Numbered from the stretch's first letter, positions 23,874-33,301 are shown. The stretch is 64,000 nucleotides of DNA from Protaetiibacter sp. (GCA_030150265.1 JASLGG010000009.1:1-64000), one strand, 5' to 3'. Numbers and translations are program-made. The notes: generated from the sequence alone by a model not told the origin.

Positions 23874-25223
23874 ATGAGCGTGCTGCGCGATCCCGACCGC
23901 ACCGACACCGGCTTCATGACCAAGCGGGCGTGGTGGCTCGTGGGGCTCAACCTGCTCGTGCCCGGATCGGCCCAGGTGCTCGCCGGGAACCGGCGGGCGG
24001 GGCGCTTCGGGCTCGGGGCGACGCTCGTCTGGTGGGCGCTCGTCGTGGTCGTCGCGGTGCTCGCGATCGTCGCGCGCGGGGTGCTGCTGAGCCTCGCGAC
24101 GAACACCTGGGCGCTCATGCTGCTGGTGCTCGTGCTGGCCTTCTACGCGGTGCTGTGGCTCGTGCTGACCCTCGACGCGCTGCGCCTCGTGCAGCTCGTA
24201 CGCGTCGCCCCCGCGGCGCGTGCGGCGGTCGCCGGGCTCTCGGTCGCGGCTCTCGCGGTCGTGTCCGGCACGGCCGCCTACGGCGCGGTGTCGGCGACGG
24301 CCGGCATCGACCTGCTCGACACGGTCTTCGCCGAGGGCCCCTCCCAGCCTCCGATCGACGGCCGCTACAACATCCTGCTGCTCGGCGGCGACGCGGGGCC
24401 CGACCGCCAGGGCATGCGACCCGACAGCATCTCGGTCGCGAGCGTCGACGCCGCGACCGGCCAGGTGACGCTCATCGGCATCCCGCGCAACCTCGAGCAG
24501 GTGCCGTTCGTCGAGGGCTCGCCGATGTACCAGGTGCTGCCGAACGGCTACGACTGCGGCAGCAAGTGCCTCATCGACTACCTCTACACCTACGGCGAGC
24601 TCGACTGGGCCTACCTCTACCCGGACGCCGAGAAGAAGAACTCGAGCCCCGGCATCGAGGCCGTGCGGGATGCGGCGGAGGGGGTGCTCGGCATCACGAT
24701 CCCGTACTACGTGCTGATCGACATGCAGGGCTTCGCCGACCTCATCGACGCGATGGGGGGCATCGACATCACTCTTGAGGATCGGGTAGCGTGGGGGTCG
24801 AACGAAGACGCCGACGGCAACTCGATTCCCCCTGCTGGTTACTTCGAGGCAGGGGAGCAGCACATGGACGGTGCCAGCGCGCTGGCATACGCCCGTACCC
24901 GCTATGGCACGACCGACTACCAACGGATGCGGCATCAGCGTCAGGTGCAGCAGGCCATGATCGACCAGTTCACGCCGGCCGCCGTGCTCACTCGCTTCGT
25001 CGACATCGCGGCGGCCGGCAAGCAGGTGGTGCGCACTGACATCCCGAAGCAGATGCTGTCGTACTTCGTGCAGCTCGCCGACAAGTCGAAGGGTCAGGAG
25101 GTGATGTCCTCCGAGCTGACCCCGCCGAAGGTCGATCCGGCAGCCCCCGATTACGACGCGATCCACGCGGCGATCCACGAGCTGCTCTGGCCGCCAGCGA
25201 CCGCGGCACCGCCCGCAGGCTGA
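23874..25223 (+). CDS. LytR-CpsA-Psr (LCP) family glycopolymer transferase
   Basis: 449 residues. LCP enzymes move undecaprenyl-linked glycopolymers onto peptidoglycan. Hydrophobic segments lie at about 18-35, 48-65, 75-100 and 112-138, then an extracellular LCP domain: YNILLLGGDAGPDR, GIPRNLE, YYVLIDMQGFADLIDAMGG and DGASALAYARTRYGTTDYQRM in short pieces, with the pyrophosphate-binding arginines and aspartates. Up to about base 24,770 codons are extreme GC3; after it A/T third positions become frequent, as in the adjoining polysaccharide locus. The gene may therefore be a recombinant. A GTG at 23871 is an alternative start. Confidence 0.92.
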   Translation: MSVLRDPDRTDTGFMTKRAWWLVGLNLLVPGSAQVLAGNRRAGRFGLGATLVWWALVVVVAVLAIVARGVLLSLATNTWALMLLVLVLAFYAVLWLVLTLDALRLVQLVRVAPAARAAVAGLSVAALAVVSGTAAYGAVSATAGIDLLDTVFAEGPSQPPIDGRYNILLLGGDAGPDRQGMRPDSISVASVDAATGQVTLIGIPRNLEQVPFVEGSPMYQVLPNGYDCGSKCLIDYLYTYGELDWAYLYPDAEKKNSSPGIEAVRDAAEGVLGITIPYYVLIDMQGFADLIDAMGGIDITLEDRVAWGSNEDADGNSIPPAGYFEAGEQHMDGASALAYARTRYGTTDYQRMRHQRQVQQAMIDQFTPAAVLTRFVDIAAAGKQVVRTDIPKQMLSYFVQLADKSKGQEVMSSELTPPKVDPAAPDYDAIHAAIHELLWPPATAAPPAG

Positions 25224-25259
25224 GACGGGGCGTTGAGGATCCTCGCGGCCTCCGACGGC

Positions 25260-26393
25260 TCAGAGGTCCGCGTGCAGCTGCCAGACCTTCTCGGCGGAAT
25301 CGCGCCAGCTGTAGCTACGCACGCGGTCGCGGCCGAGCGTGCCGAGCCTCCGGGCGAGTACGGAGTCCTCCAGCACGGAGCGCAGCGCCTCGGCGAGCCG
25401 CCGCGGGTAGCCGTGCGGCTCGGCGAGCGGCACGGCGATGCCGGCACCACCGGCGACCTCGACGAGTGCGGCGGCATCCGAGTGCACGACAGGCGTCTCG
25501 AACGCGAACGCCTCGAGGATCGGCAGCCCGAACCCTTCGGTCAGGCTCGGCACAGCCACCACGTCCGCCTTTGCGAAGGTGACGGCGAGGTCGCTGTCGG
25601 TGAGGCTCCCCGCGATTTGTACCCGCTCGGCGACACCGGCCTCGGCGGCCGTGGCCTCGACGCTCAGTCCGCCCCAGCCCGATGGCCCGACGATCACTAG
25701 GTGTACGTCATCGGGCAGCTGCGACATCGCCTGGATGAGCGGCACGATGCCCTTGCGCGGCTCGAGGGTGCCGACGCTCAGCACGTAGCGGGGGGGCAAC
25801 GCGAGCGCGTGCGCGCGCTCGGCAGGGTTGGGCGGCAACCGCACCGTCGACCCGACGGCACCACCGATCACGCGGACGCGGTCGCCGAGCGCGAGATGCT
25901 CGCTCAGTTCGGCGGCGACCGCGTGGGTTGGCACGACGATCGCGTCGGCGTGCCGCTCGGCGCGCGCACCCATGGCGCGATGCCATGCAGCGCCGCGCCG
26001 CGTCAGCGTCTCGGGATGCGTCCACGGGATCGCGTCGTGGATCGTGACTGCGAGCTGGCGGCCGGGCTGTTGCACACGGTCGTGACGCGTCATGGGTGCC
26101 ATGAGGCTCATGGCGTGCACCATTCCGTGCGCCGCCCCGCCAACGAGGCCGTGACGCCACGCTTCGGCGAGCGCGCGCCGGTCGAGGGCGGACTTGTCGA
26201 GACGGATGAGTCCGGGCAGCCGGTGCTCGAGGTCGTCGTAGCGGTCGGGCGGCGACGACGGTATGAAGCCGGTGACCACCGCGCCCGTCGGGGCGGTCGC
26301 GATGAGCTGACGGGTCAGTTCTTCGGCGTATCGTCCGATACCGCCCGGCAGCGGCGCCACGAGCTGTTCGAGGATTACGCGCAGTTCGCTCAT
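25260..26393 (-). CDS. Glycosyltransferase family 4 (mannosyl/rhamnosyl-type)
   Basis: 377 residues with a GT-B fold. The N-terminal GGIGRYAEELTRQL is followed by a C-terminal nucleotide-sugar domain with YVLSVGTLEPRKGIVPLI, VGPSGWGG and the SLTEGFGLPILEAFAFETPVV motif containing the E-x7-E pair. It presumably adds a GDP- or dTDP-sugar to the lipid-linked repeat unit on the cytoplasmic face. The start ATG overlaps the rmlD stop by 4 bp, so it is last in an rmlB-rmlD-glycosyltransferase operon. Donor and acceptor unknown. Confidence 0.9.
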   Translation of the reverse strand: MSELRVILEQLVAPLPGGIGRYAEELTRQLIATAPTGAVVTGFIPSSPPDRYDDLEHRLPGLIRLDKSALDRRALAEAWRHGLVGGAAHGMVHAMSLMAPMTRHDRVQQPGRQLAVTIHDAIPWTHPETLTRRGAAWHRAMGARAERHADAIVVPTHAVAAELSEHLALGDRVRVIGGAVGSTVRLPPNPAERAHALALPPRYVLSVGTLEPRKGIVPLIQAMSQLPDDVHLVIVGPSGWGGLSVEATAAEAGVAERVQIAGSLTDSDLAVTFAKADVVAVPSLTEGFGLPILEAFAFETPVVHSDAAALVEVAGGAGIAVPLAEPHGYPRRLAEALRSVLEDSVLARRLGTLGRDRVRSYSWRDSAEKVWQLHADL

Positions 26394-27229
26394 CGCACGA
26401 ACTCCGGCATGGCGTCTGCGAGGGCGTCGTGCCAGTCCCGCGGCGCGGCTAAGCCGACGCGCGCCCACGCGTCGTGGCCGAGCACCGAGTATGCGGGTCG
26501 GGGGGCGGGGCGCACAAATGCTGTGCTGTCGGTGGGCAGCACCCGTGCGGGGTCGAGGCCTGCGAGCTCGAAGGTGGCGCGCGCCAGGTCGAACCAGCTC
26601 GCGACTCCCGCGTTGGTGCCATGATAAACCCCCCCGGGGGCGCCGACGTCGAGCAGCGCGACGATCGCGGATGCCAGGTCCTGGGCCGAGGTGGGCTGTC
26701 CGAGCTGATCCGTCACGACCGACACTGTGTCGCGTTCGGCCGCGCGTCGCAGCATCGCGCGCGGAAAGCCGCCGTGCGCGCCGTAGAGCCACGCCGTGCG
26801 CACGACGTGGGCACTCGGATGCGCTTCTCGCACGAGCCGCTCGCCCGCCGCCTTGGTGCGTCCGTAGGCACCGAGCGGGTCGAGCGGTGCGTCTTCCGGA
26901 TACGGTGTCGTGGCGTCGCCACGGAAGACATAGTCGGTGGAGATCTGCACGAGCCGCGCACCGACATCCGCGGCGGCGCGAGCGACGTTTGCGGCACCTG
27001 TCGCGTTGACCGCGTACGCCTTGTGCTCGTGGATCTCCGCGTCGTCGACCGCCGTGTAGGCGGCGGCGTTGATCACGACATCCGTACCCCGGACCGCGTC
27101 GGCGACGGATGCTACGTCGGTGATGTCGAGCGCGTCGCGACCTGGCGCCCGCACGTCGCGATCCGCGAGCGCACGCTGCAGCGCGTGCCCGAGTATCCCG
27201 CCCGCGCCCGTGATGAGATAAAGCGTCAT
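26390..27229 (-). CDS. rmlD: dTDP-4-dehydrorhamnose reductase
   Basis: 279-residue short-chain dehydrogenase catalysing the last step to dTDP-L-rhamnose with NAD(P)H. The N-terminal LITGAGGILGHALQ, INAAAYTAVDDAE, STDYVFRGD, YGRTKAAGE (catalytic Tyr/Lys) and TAWLYG segments are RmlD hallmarks. ATG 27229 overlaps the rmlB stop by 4 bp. Confidence 0.95.
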   Translation of the reverse strand: MTLYLITGAGGILGHALQRALADRDVRAPGRDALDITDVASVADAVRGTDVVINAAAYTAVDDAEIHEHKAYAVNATGAANVARAAADVGARLVQISTDYVFRGDATTPYPEDAPLDPLGAYGRTKAAGERLVREAHPSAHVVRTAWLYGAHGGFPRAMLRRAAERDTVSVVTDQLGQPTSAQDLASAIVALLDVGAPGGVYHGTNAGVASWFDLARATFELAGLDPARVLPTDSTAFVRPAPRPAYSVLGHDAWARVGLAAPRDWHDALADAMPEFVR

Positions 27230-28224
27230 GCCTGGCCGATCGCCCGGTACGCGGCCTCGGTGGCCTCCTTCTGCGGCGCCCACCATGCCTCGTTGTCGCG
27301 GTACCACGCGATCGTGGTCGCAAGCCCCGCGGTGAAGTCATTGTAACGGGGGGTCCAGCCGAGCTCCCGACGCAGCTTCGTAGAGTCGATGGCGTAGCGC
27401 AGGTCGTGACCGGGGCGATCGACGATGAGGTCGTAGGCGTCGACCGGGCGGCCGAACTCGGCGAGGATCAGCTCGACGACCCGTCTGTTGCTCTTCTCGC
27501 CATCGGCTCCTATGAGGTATGTTTCGCCGATGCGACCGCTCTCGAGGATGGCGAGCACGGCCGAGGAGTGGTCATCGACGTGGATCCAGTCACGCACGTT
27601 CTCGCCCGTGCCATAGAGCTTGGGGCGTTCGTCGCGCAGCAGGTTGGTGATCTGCCGCGGGATGAACTTCTCGACGTGCTGGTAGGGCCCGTAGTTGTTG
27701 GAGCAGTTCGAGATCGTGGCCCGCACGCCGAAGGAACGTGCCCAGGCCCGCACCAGCAGGTCGCTCGCAGCCTTCGTCGACGAGTACGGACTGGAGGGGT
27801 TGTAGGGCGTCGACTCCGTGAAGCGCGCGGGATCGTCGAGCTCGAGGTCGCCGTAGACTTCGTCGGTCGAAATGTGGTGGAAGCGGATGTCGTGCTGACG
27901 CGCCGCCTCGAGCAGGGTGTAGGTGCCTACGACGTTGGTGTCGAGGAATGGCCGGGGATCTTTCAGCGAGTTGTCGTTGTGGCTCTCGGCGGCGAAGTGC
28001 ACGACCGCGTCATGGTGGGTGAACAGCTCGTCGACGAGGGGCGCATCGGCGACGTCACCGCGCACGAACGCGACGCGGTCCCCTGGCAGGCCGCCGAGCG
28101 AGTCGATGCTGCCAGCGTAGCTGAGTTTGTCGAGCACGGTTGCCGTGTGGTCGGAGTACTGCATGAGGTGGTGTACGAAGTTCGAGCCGATGAAACCGGC
28201 TCCGCCGGTGACGAGGATGCGCAT
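27226..28224 (-). CDS. rmlB: dTDP-glucose 4,6-dehydratase
   Basis: 332-residue SDR that dehydrates dTDP-glucose to dTDP-4-keto-6-deoxyglucose. LVTGGAGFIGSNFVHH, FAAESHNDNS, ISTDEVYGDL, PYSSTKAASDLLV, ISNCSNNYGPYQ and RDWIHVDDH are diagnostic. It leads a minus-strand operon with rmlD and a glycosyltransferase and is divergent from rmlC-rmlA. TAGGAT at 28251-28256 is a possible -10, with a short leader containing GGAG. Confidence 0.96.
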   Translation of the reverse strand: MRILVTGGAGFIGSNFVHHLMQYSDHTATVLDKLSYAGSIDSLGGLPGDRVAFVRGDVADAPLVDELFTHHDAVVHFAAESHNDNSLKDPRPFLDTNVVGTYTLLEAARQHDIRFHHISTDEVYGDLELDDPARFTESTPYNPSSPYSSTKAASDLLVRAWARSFGVRATISNCSNNYGPYQHVEKFIPRQITNLLRDERPKLYGTGENVRDWIHVDDHSSAVLAILESGRIGETYLIGADGEKSNRRVVELILAEFGRPVDAYDLIVDRPGHDLRYAIDSTKLRRELGWTPRYNDFTAGLATTIAWYRDNEAWWAPQKEATEAAYRAIGQA

Positions 28225-28291
28225 GGGGTGAGGTTCCGATCTCCACAGGAATCCTATCGAGGCCCGCGGCGGAGTGCTCCGAGCCGGTTGG

Positions 28292-28297
28292 TAGACT
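28292..28297 (+). promoter_or_regulatory. -10 box (TAGACT) for rmlC, leaderless
   Basis: TAGACT ends 6 nt before the ATG at 28304. A minus-strand TAGGAT (28251-28256) in the same 79-bp gap could serve rmlB. Confidence 0.45.
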
Positions 28298-28303
28298 CCA
28301 CAG

Positions 28304-28909
28304 ATGCGAATCCGCGAGCTTGCGATCCCGGATGCGTTCGAGTTCACTCCTGAAGTCCATGCGGATGCGCGGGGCGCGTTCTTTGAGTTCTACCGCTTCG
28401 AGGCCTTCGAAGAGGCGGTCGGCCGTCGGCTCGAGCTGCGTCAGGGCAACATGTCGGTATCAGCGCGCGGTGTGATCCGCGGGGTGCACTACGCGCTCGT
28501 GCCGCCGGGCCAGGCAAAGTTCGTTCATGCGCCACGCGGTGCCTTCTACGACTACGTCATCGACGTGCGAGTGGGCTCGCCGAGCTTCGGCGCATGGGAC
28601 CGCGTGCTCATCGATGACGTCGACCACCGTGCCGTCTTTCTCGCCGAAGGGCTTGGCCACGTGCTCGTCTCGCTCGTTGACGGCTCGGTCGCGAGCTACC
28701 TGACCTCGGCCGTGCACACGCCCGAGCGCGAGTTCGCGATCGATCCGCGCGATCCCGAGCTGAGGCTTGAGCTGCCGTTCTCGGCGGAGGAGTCGATCGT
28801 CTCATCACGGGACGCTACCGCGCCGTCGCTCGCCGAGGCACGCGACGGCGGGCTGCTGCCCGACTATGCGGACTGCCGCGCGCGCTATGCCGAACTACAG
28901 GTCTCATGA
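28304..28909 (+). CDS. rmlC: dTDP-4-dehydrorhamnose 3,5-epimerase
   Basis: 201-residue cupin. FTPEVHADARGAFFEFYR, QGNMSVSARGVIRGVHYA (catalytic His), KFVHAPRGAFYDYVIDVRVGSP in short segments and FLAEGLGHVLVSL follow the RmlC pattern. It epimerises C3 and C5 of the RmlB product. It overlaps rmlA by 4 bp (ATGA). Confidence 0.94.
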   Translation: MRIRELAIPDAFEFTPEVHADARGAFFEFYRFEAFEEAVGRRLELRQGNMSVSARGVIRGVHYALVPPGQAKFVHAPRGAFYDYVIDVRVGSPSFGAWDRVLIDDVDHRAVFLAEGLGHVLVSLVDGSVASYLTSAVHTPEREFAIDPRDPELRLELPFSAEESIVSSRDATAPSLAEARDGGLLPDYADCRARYAELQVS

Positions 28910-29778
28910 TGCGTGGCATCGTCCTGGCGGGCGGCTCCGGAACTCGTCTCTTCCCGATCACCAAAGGCATCTCAAAGCAGCTGATGCCGGTCTACGACAA
29001 GCCTATGGTCTACTATCCGCTGTCGACGCTGCTGATGGCAGGTATCCGAGAGATCCTAGTGATCTCGACCCCCGACGATCAGCCGCAGTTCCAGCGTCTG
29101 CTTGGCGACGGCTCGGCACTCGGCATCCAACTCAGCTATGCCGTGCAGCCCGCACCGGAGGGACTCGCGCAGGCGTTCGTTATCGGCGAGCAGTTCATCG
29201 GCGAGGAGAGCGTCGCGCTCGTGTTGGGCGACAATATCTTCCACGGCTCCTCGCTCGGCACGGCACTGCAGGGCAACGACGATCTCGTCGGCGGTCTCAT
29301 CTTCGCCTACCGGGTAGCCAATCCGCGAGACTACGGCGTCGTGGAGTTCGACGCTCAGCAGCGTGCGATCTCGATCGAGGAGAAGCCGGCGGTGCCGAAG
29401 AGCAGTTTCGCCGTGCCTGGCCTGTACTTCTACGACAACGAGGTCGTGCGGATCGCGAAGTCGATCAGTCCGAGTGCACGCGGCGAGTTCGAGATCACCG
29501 CCGTCAACGAGCACTACCTGCGCGAGGGGCGGCTGCGCGTGCAACTGCTCGATCGCGGCACGGCGTGGCTCGATACCGGGACCATCGAGTCGATGATGCA
29601 AGCCTCGGAGTACGTGCGCGTCATCGAGGCACGCCAGGGGCAGAAGATCGGCTGCATCGAGGAGGTCGCTTGGCGCAACGGCTGGATTGACGACGACGCC
29701 CTGCTCGCGCTCGCAGCACCGCTACGCAAGAGCGGGTACGGCGACTACCTGTCGGCGCTGCCCGCGCAGGGCCGCTGA
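28906..29778 (+). CDS. rmlA: Glucose-1-phosphate thymidylyltransferase
   Basis: 290 residues. It makes dTDP-glucose, the first step to dTDP-rhamnose. The nucleotidyltransferase signature GIVLAGGSGTRLFPIT, KQLMPVYDKPMVYYPL, VLGDNIFHG and the EKPAVPKSSFAV segment are present. Two adjacent ATG codons (28906 and 28909) are possible starts. The gene ends 1 bp before the stop of the convergent family 2 glycosyltransferase. Confidence 0.96.
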   Translation: MMRGIVLAGGSGTRLFPITKGISKQLMPVYDKPMVYYPLSTLLMAGIREILVISTPDDQPQFQRLLGDGSALGIQLSYAVQPAPEGLAQAFVIGEQFIGEESVALVLGDNIFHGSSLGTALQGNDDLVGGLIFAYRVANPRDYGVVEFDAQQRAISIEEKPAVPKSSFAVPGLYFYDNEVVRIAKSISPSARGEFEITAVNEHYLREGRLRVQLLDRGTAWLDTGTIESMMQASEYVRVIEARQGQKIGCIEEVAWRNGWIDDDALLALAAPLRKSGYGDYLSALPAQGR

Positions 29779-29779
29779 G

Positions 29780-30613
29780 TCACCGTGAGGCGATCGTCGC
29801 ACGCGCCGCAAGAGCCGCGCGCAACGCCACACGTAGCGGCCACAGATACCACGCGTGGTACCTGGCCGCGAGATAGCGGTATGCCGAGCGGTGATGCTCA
29901 CGGATCATGCGTGCGCTGTGAGCGCTTGTCGAGTGTCCGCCGGAGTGTATAACCGACGCGGATGGGTCGTACACGACGCGCCAGCCGGCCGCGCCGATGC
30001 GGGCGCACAGGTCGACGTCCTCGAAGTACATGAAGAACTTTTCGTCGAAGCCGCCGACCGCTTCGAAGACGGAGCGGCGCACAAGCAGGCACGACCCGGA
30101 GAGCCAGCCCGCGTCGCGCCGCCGCGGCTCGGTGTCGCGATCGGCCCGGTAGCGTCGTGACCACGGATTGTCCGGCCAGACGGGGGAGAGCAGTGCGTGA
30201 CCGATGCCGGTGCGCAGCGAGGGCAGTCGCCGGGCCGAGGGGTATACCTCGCCGCTCGGCGTCAGGATGAGCGGGCCGACGACGCCGATGTCGGGCTCGG
30301 CACCCGCTGCGAGCATGAGGTCGATCGCGCCGGGGTTCCAGCGCACGTCAGGGTTCGCCACGAGCAGCCACTCGCCGAGTGCGTGGGACGCCGCGACCCC
30401 CGCGTTGACCGCGCCCCCATAGCCGAGATTTGCGCCGGGTGCGACAACGCTCACATGCGGGGCGGTCCAGCGCTCGGCGAAGCCCTCCTCGGATGCGTTG
30501 TCGACGATTACGGTCTCGACAGGTGACGCGGCTGCTGCGGGCAGCGTCTCGAGGAACTCCACGAGCGCGTCACCTGAGCGGTACGACACGGTTACGAGCA
30601 GCACCTCAGCCAT
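29780..30613 (-). CDS. Family 2 glycosyltransferase, WbbL-like (rhamnosyltransferase)
   Basis: 277 residues. VTVSYRSGDALVEFLETL, VIVDNASEEG, NLGYGGAVNAG and VANPDV (the DxD-type metal site) are followed by GWLSGSCLLVRRSVFEAVGGFDE in short pieces and MYFEDVDLCAR. These are typical of WbbL-type L-rhamnosyltransferases, and the adjacent rml genes support dTDP-rhamnose as donor. It overlaps the upstream glycosyltransferase by 8 bp. Confidence 0.88.
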   Translation of the reverse strand: MAEVLLVTVSYRSGDALVEFLETLPAAAASPVETVIVDNASEEGFAERWTAPHVSVVAPGANLGYGGAVNAGVAASHALGEWLLVANPDVRWNPGAIDLMLAAGAEPDIGVVGPLILTPSGEVYPSARRLPSLRTGIGHALLSPVWPDNPWSRRYRADRDTEPRRRDAGWLSGSCLLVRRSVFEAVGGFDEKFFMYFEDVDLCARIGAAGWRVVYDPSASVIHSGGHSTSAHSARMIREHHRSAYRYLAARYHAWYLWPLRVALRAALAARATIASR

Positions 30614-31715
30614 CCTGCACCGCTCTCAGGTAGGCCTCGCGGTGCTGTTCGGCGCTGCGACGCCAGGTGAACATCGCGGCGCGCGCGGGCCCGGCTTCGC
30701 GCATACGGGCGAGTAGGGACTCGTCGCCGAGAAGCGCGGTCAGGGCCTGCGCGAGCAAGGCGGGTTCCGGCTTCGCGTAGGCCGCCGCCTCGCCGCCCAC
30801 CTCGGGTAGCGCGAGCCGCCGCGTCGTGAGCACGGGTGCGCCGCAGGCCATCGCCTCGAGCACGGGCAGCCCGAATCCCTCGCCGAGGCTTGGGTAGCAA
30901 ACCAGACGGGCTCCGCCGAGGAACGCCGCCAACTGTTCGACAGGCAGGAAGCCCAGCAGCCGCGAGCTGGCGTCGCCGTCGCTCAGCCGATCACGCTCCC
31001 AGCCACGCGCTCCTGCGATCAGCAGCGGCGGCGTGCCGGGATGCGCGGCATACACCGAGCGATGGGCCTCGACGAGCGCCGGTAGATTCTTGCGCGGCTC
31101 GAGGGTGCCGAGGAACGCGATCCAATCGCCCTCGATGCCGTGCGCCACTCGGAAGCGATCGAGTTCGGTGGCGGTGGGTGGGTGGAAGGTCGTGGCGTCG
31201 TAGCCGTGGTGCGCCACGACGAGCTTGCCCTCGGCCGCCGGGCAGTATCGCAGCGTCTCGTCCAGGGTCGCGGCGCTCGGCACCACGATGCGGCGCGCCA
31301 TTCGCGAGGAGAGACGCATCCAGCTGCGGAAGAACACCCGCTTGAGCGGGGTATGTACGGCGGGATCGGAGAAGAAGGTCGCGTCGTGAAACGTGACCAC
31401 GCGCGGGATGCGGGTCGCGATCGGCAGCGTGTAATGCGGCGAGTGGATGACCTCGGCACGGCTGCGTCGTATGATCCGCGGCAGCGCGAGCTGCTCCCAG
31501 AGCAGCCGTAAAGCGGTCGACGCGATGCGCGGTGAGGCCGGGACGATCGCCGCATGTGGCGCCAGCTCCGAGAAGCGCTCCGCATCCCGTGACTGGCAGA
31601 CGATGGTGGCCTCCGCGCCCAGCTGCGACACGATGCCCTCGACATAACGGCCGACACCGCCCCGATCGGCCGGGATGGCGGTGGCGTCGAAGAGCACCCG
31701 CACCGGGGCGTTCAT
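30606..31715 (-). CDS. Glycosyltransferase family 4
   Basis: 369 residues with a GT-B fold: RGGVGRYVEGIVSQL near the N-terminus, VIHSPHYTLP and FHDATFFSDP in the acceptor half, then FLGTLEPRKNLPALVEAH and YPSLGEGFGLPVLEAMACGAP in the donor half. It resembles the glycosyltransferase at 25260-26393. ATGA overlap with the membrane protein upstream and 8-bp overlap with the WbbL-like gene downstream make a compact three-gene unit. Sugar specificity unknown. Confidence 0.9.
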   Translation of the reverse strand: MNAPVRVLFDATAIPADRGGVGRYVEGIVSQLGAEATIVCQSRDAERFSELAPHAAIVPASPRIASTALRLLWEQLALPRIIRRSRAEVIHSPHYTLPIATRIPRVVTFHDATFFSDPAVHTPLKRVFFRSWMRLSSRMARRIVVPSAATLDETLRYCPAAEGKLVVAHHGYDATTFHPPTATELDRFRVAHGIEGDWIAFLGTLEPRKNLPALVEAHRSVYAAHPGTPPLLIAGARGWERDRLSDGDASSRLLGFLPVEQLAAFLGGARLVCYPSLGEGFGLPVLEAMACGAPVLTTRRLALPEVGGEAAAYAKPEPALLAQALTALLGDESLLARMREAGPARAAMFTWRRSAEQHREAYLRAVQDG

Positions 31716-33301
31716 CGGGTCTCCTGGTCGTCGCGGAAGCCCTCGATGACGCCGACCGGCTGGATCGGTAGATCGATGACGCGGTAGGTGTAGCGCTCGG
31801 GCAGGTCCTTCTCCATCTGCTCGTACTCCACGAAGACGTGCGAGCGGATGAGCCACACGCGCGAGCCGGGGTGTTGCATCAGATGGGTGTCCACGGCCGC
31901 GTAGGCGGCGGCGAGAGTCGAGAAGCCTGCTATCCGGTCGGTGTGTGGGTAGCAGATCACGTAGCCGGTCCATGCCGCCGGATCCGGACACCACGAGGGT
32001 GCGTCTAACCGCCAGCTGAGCGCGAGCTGGTAGCCGGCGAGCTCGTTGTAGAGCACGAGATCGTCTGCGCGCAGGTGGCTCTCGACGTATGCCGTCTGAT
32101 GGGTTGTGTCGTAGAGCGGGAGCCTGTGCGCGCGCCAGTCGGGGATCGAGAGCACGGTGATGGTCAGCGCCACGATGCACGCCGCGGCGAGTGCGGTGCG
32201 CCGTGGAGGCATCGCGAGGCGGCCGGGTAGCCGGTTCAGCACCGTGGTGACGACGACAAGCGCGCCGACCGTCGCGCAGAACGAGGTCAGCACGATGAAG
32301 AAGTGCGAAGTGCGCTGGTCGAGTAGCGGGTAGCGGTGCAGCAGACCGAGGACGATCATGATGGCGAGCACGACGCCGGGAAACACGATCGCCTCCCAGG
32401 CGTGACGCCGGGCCGCGGTGATCAGCATTGCGAGTACGAACACCGCGATGATGCCGATATTGAGGAAGGTAATCGACGCATCAACGTCGAGCATTCTGCT
32501 GCCGAGGAACTTCGGCAGGTCGAGGAGCCCACGCGGGTAGGCAGAGGTCCAGAATCCACGCAGCGAGTCGTTGTCGCCCTTCATGGCGACCATGAGATAG
32601 CAGGTGAGCATTCCGATCGCCGCGATCGAGCCGCCCACCAGGATGCCGGTCACGCGTCGCTTCTGCACCACGGCCTCAACGAGGAGCGCGAGGAATGCGG
32701 CGGGTACGACGAAGACGGTCGCGAACGCCACGAGAGTGCCGAACGCTCCGATTATCGTCAGGCCGACGAGCACACGGCGACCAGAACGGGCGTGGAAGGT
32801 CAGCGCGAGCACGAGCAGGGTCACGAAGGCGTCGGCCGCGTAGTGCTTGATGTCGACGCGGGCGAGCGTGCCGGGGGCGAGCGCGACGCCGAGCGCCGTG
32901 ATCGCCCCCAGCGCCGTCGGGTTCAGCCCGCCCGGCCGCCACGGCATCCAACGGCCCGCGTAGAATGCGGCCGCGATCGCGGCCGCATGGAACAACAGCG
33001 TCAGTATCCGGCCGCCGGTGTCGCCGAGCAGCGAGAAGGCCTGCACCAGGAGGTTCCACGCGATGGGCGAGCTCGAGGTGAGCATCGGCAGGTCCGAGAG
33101 CGGGAACAGTCGGCTGAGCACGACCCAGGCCTCATCGCCCCACAGCGGCCACGACAGCAGGTACGGGATGTCCTGGGTCGTTGCGACGATCCCGAGTGCC
33201 GCCAGCAGCACTACGGCGAACCGTACGGCGTGCCGCGGCGGCCTCAGCATCATCCGACCCGCGATGTCGGCGGGCAATTCCAGTCGGTCGGCGTCGATCA
33301 T
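31712..33301 (-). CDS. Polytopic membrane glycosyltransferase-like protein (GT-C type)
   Basis: 529 residues with roughly ten hydrophobic helices. The first extracytoplasmic loop contains SWPLWGDEAWVVLSRLF, with an acidic pair (DE) placed as in GT-C enzymes of the GT39/GT83 class that use polyprenyl-phosphate sugars. A large C-terminal extracytoplasmic domain follows the last helix (about 400-529). Probably adds a side sugar to the polysaccharide outside the membrane. The family assignment rests on topology and the loop, not a full signature. ATG 33301. Confidence 0.75.
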   Translation of the reverse strand: MIDADRLELPADIAGRMMLRPPRHAVRFAVVLLAALGIVATTQDIPYLLSWPLWGDEAWVVLSRLFPLSDLPMLTSSSPIAWNLLVQAFSLLGDTGGRILTLLFHAAAIAAAFYAGRWMPWRPGGLNPTALGAITALGVALAPGTLARVDIKHYAADAFVTLLVLALTFHARSGRRVLVGLTIIGAFGTLVAFATVFVVPAAFLALLVEAVVQKRRVTGILVGGSIAAIGMLTCYLMVAMKGDNDSLRGFWTSAYPRGLLDLPKFLGSRMLDVDASITFLNIGIIAVFVLAMLITAARRHAWEAIVFPGVVLAIMIVLGLLHRYPLLDQRTSHFFIVLTSFCATVGALVVVTTVLNRLPGRLAMPPRRTALAAACIVALTITVLSIPDWRAHRLPLYDTTHQTAYVESHLRADDLVLYNELAGYQLALSWRLDAPSWCPDPAAWTGYVICYPHTDRIAGFSTLAAAYAAVDTHLMQHPGSRVWLIRSHVFVEYEQMEKDLPERYTYRVIDLPIQPVGVIEGFRDDQETR

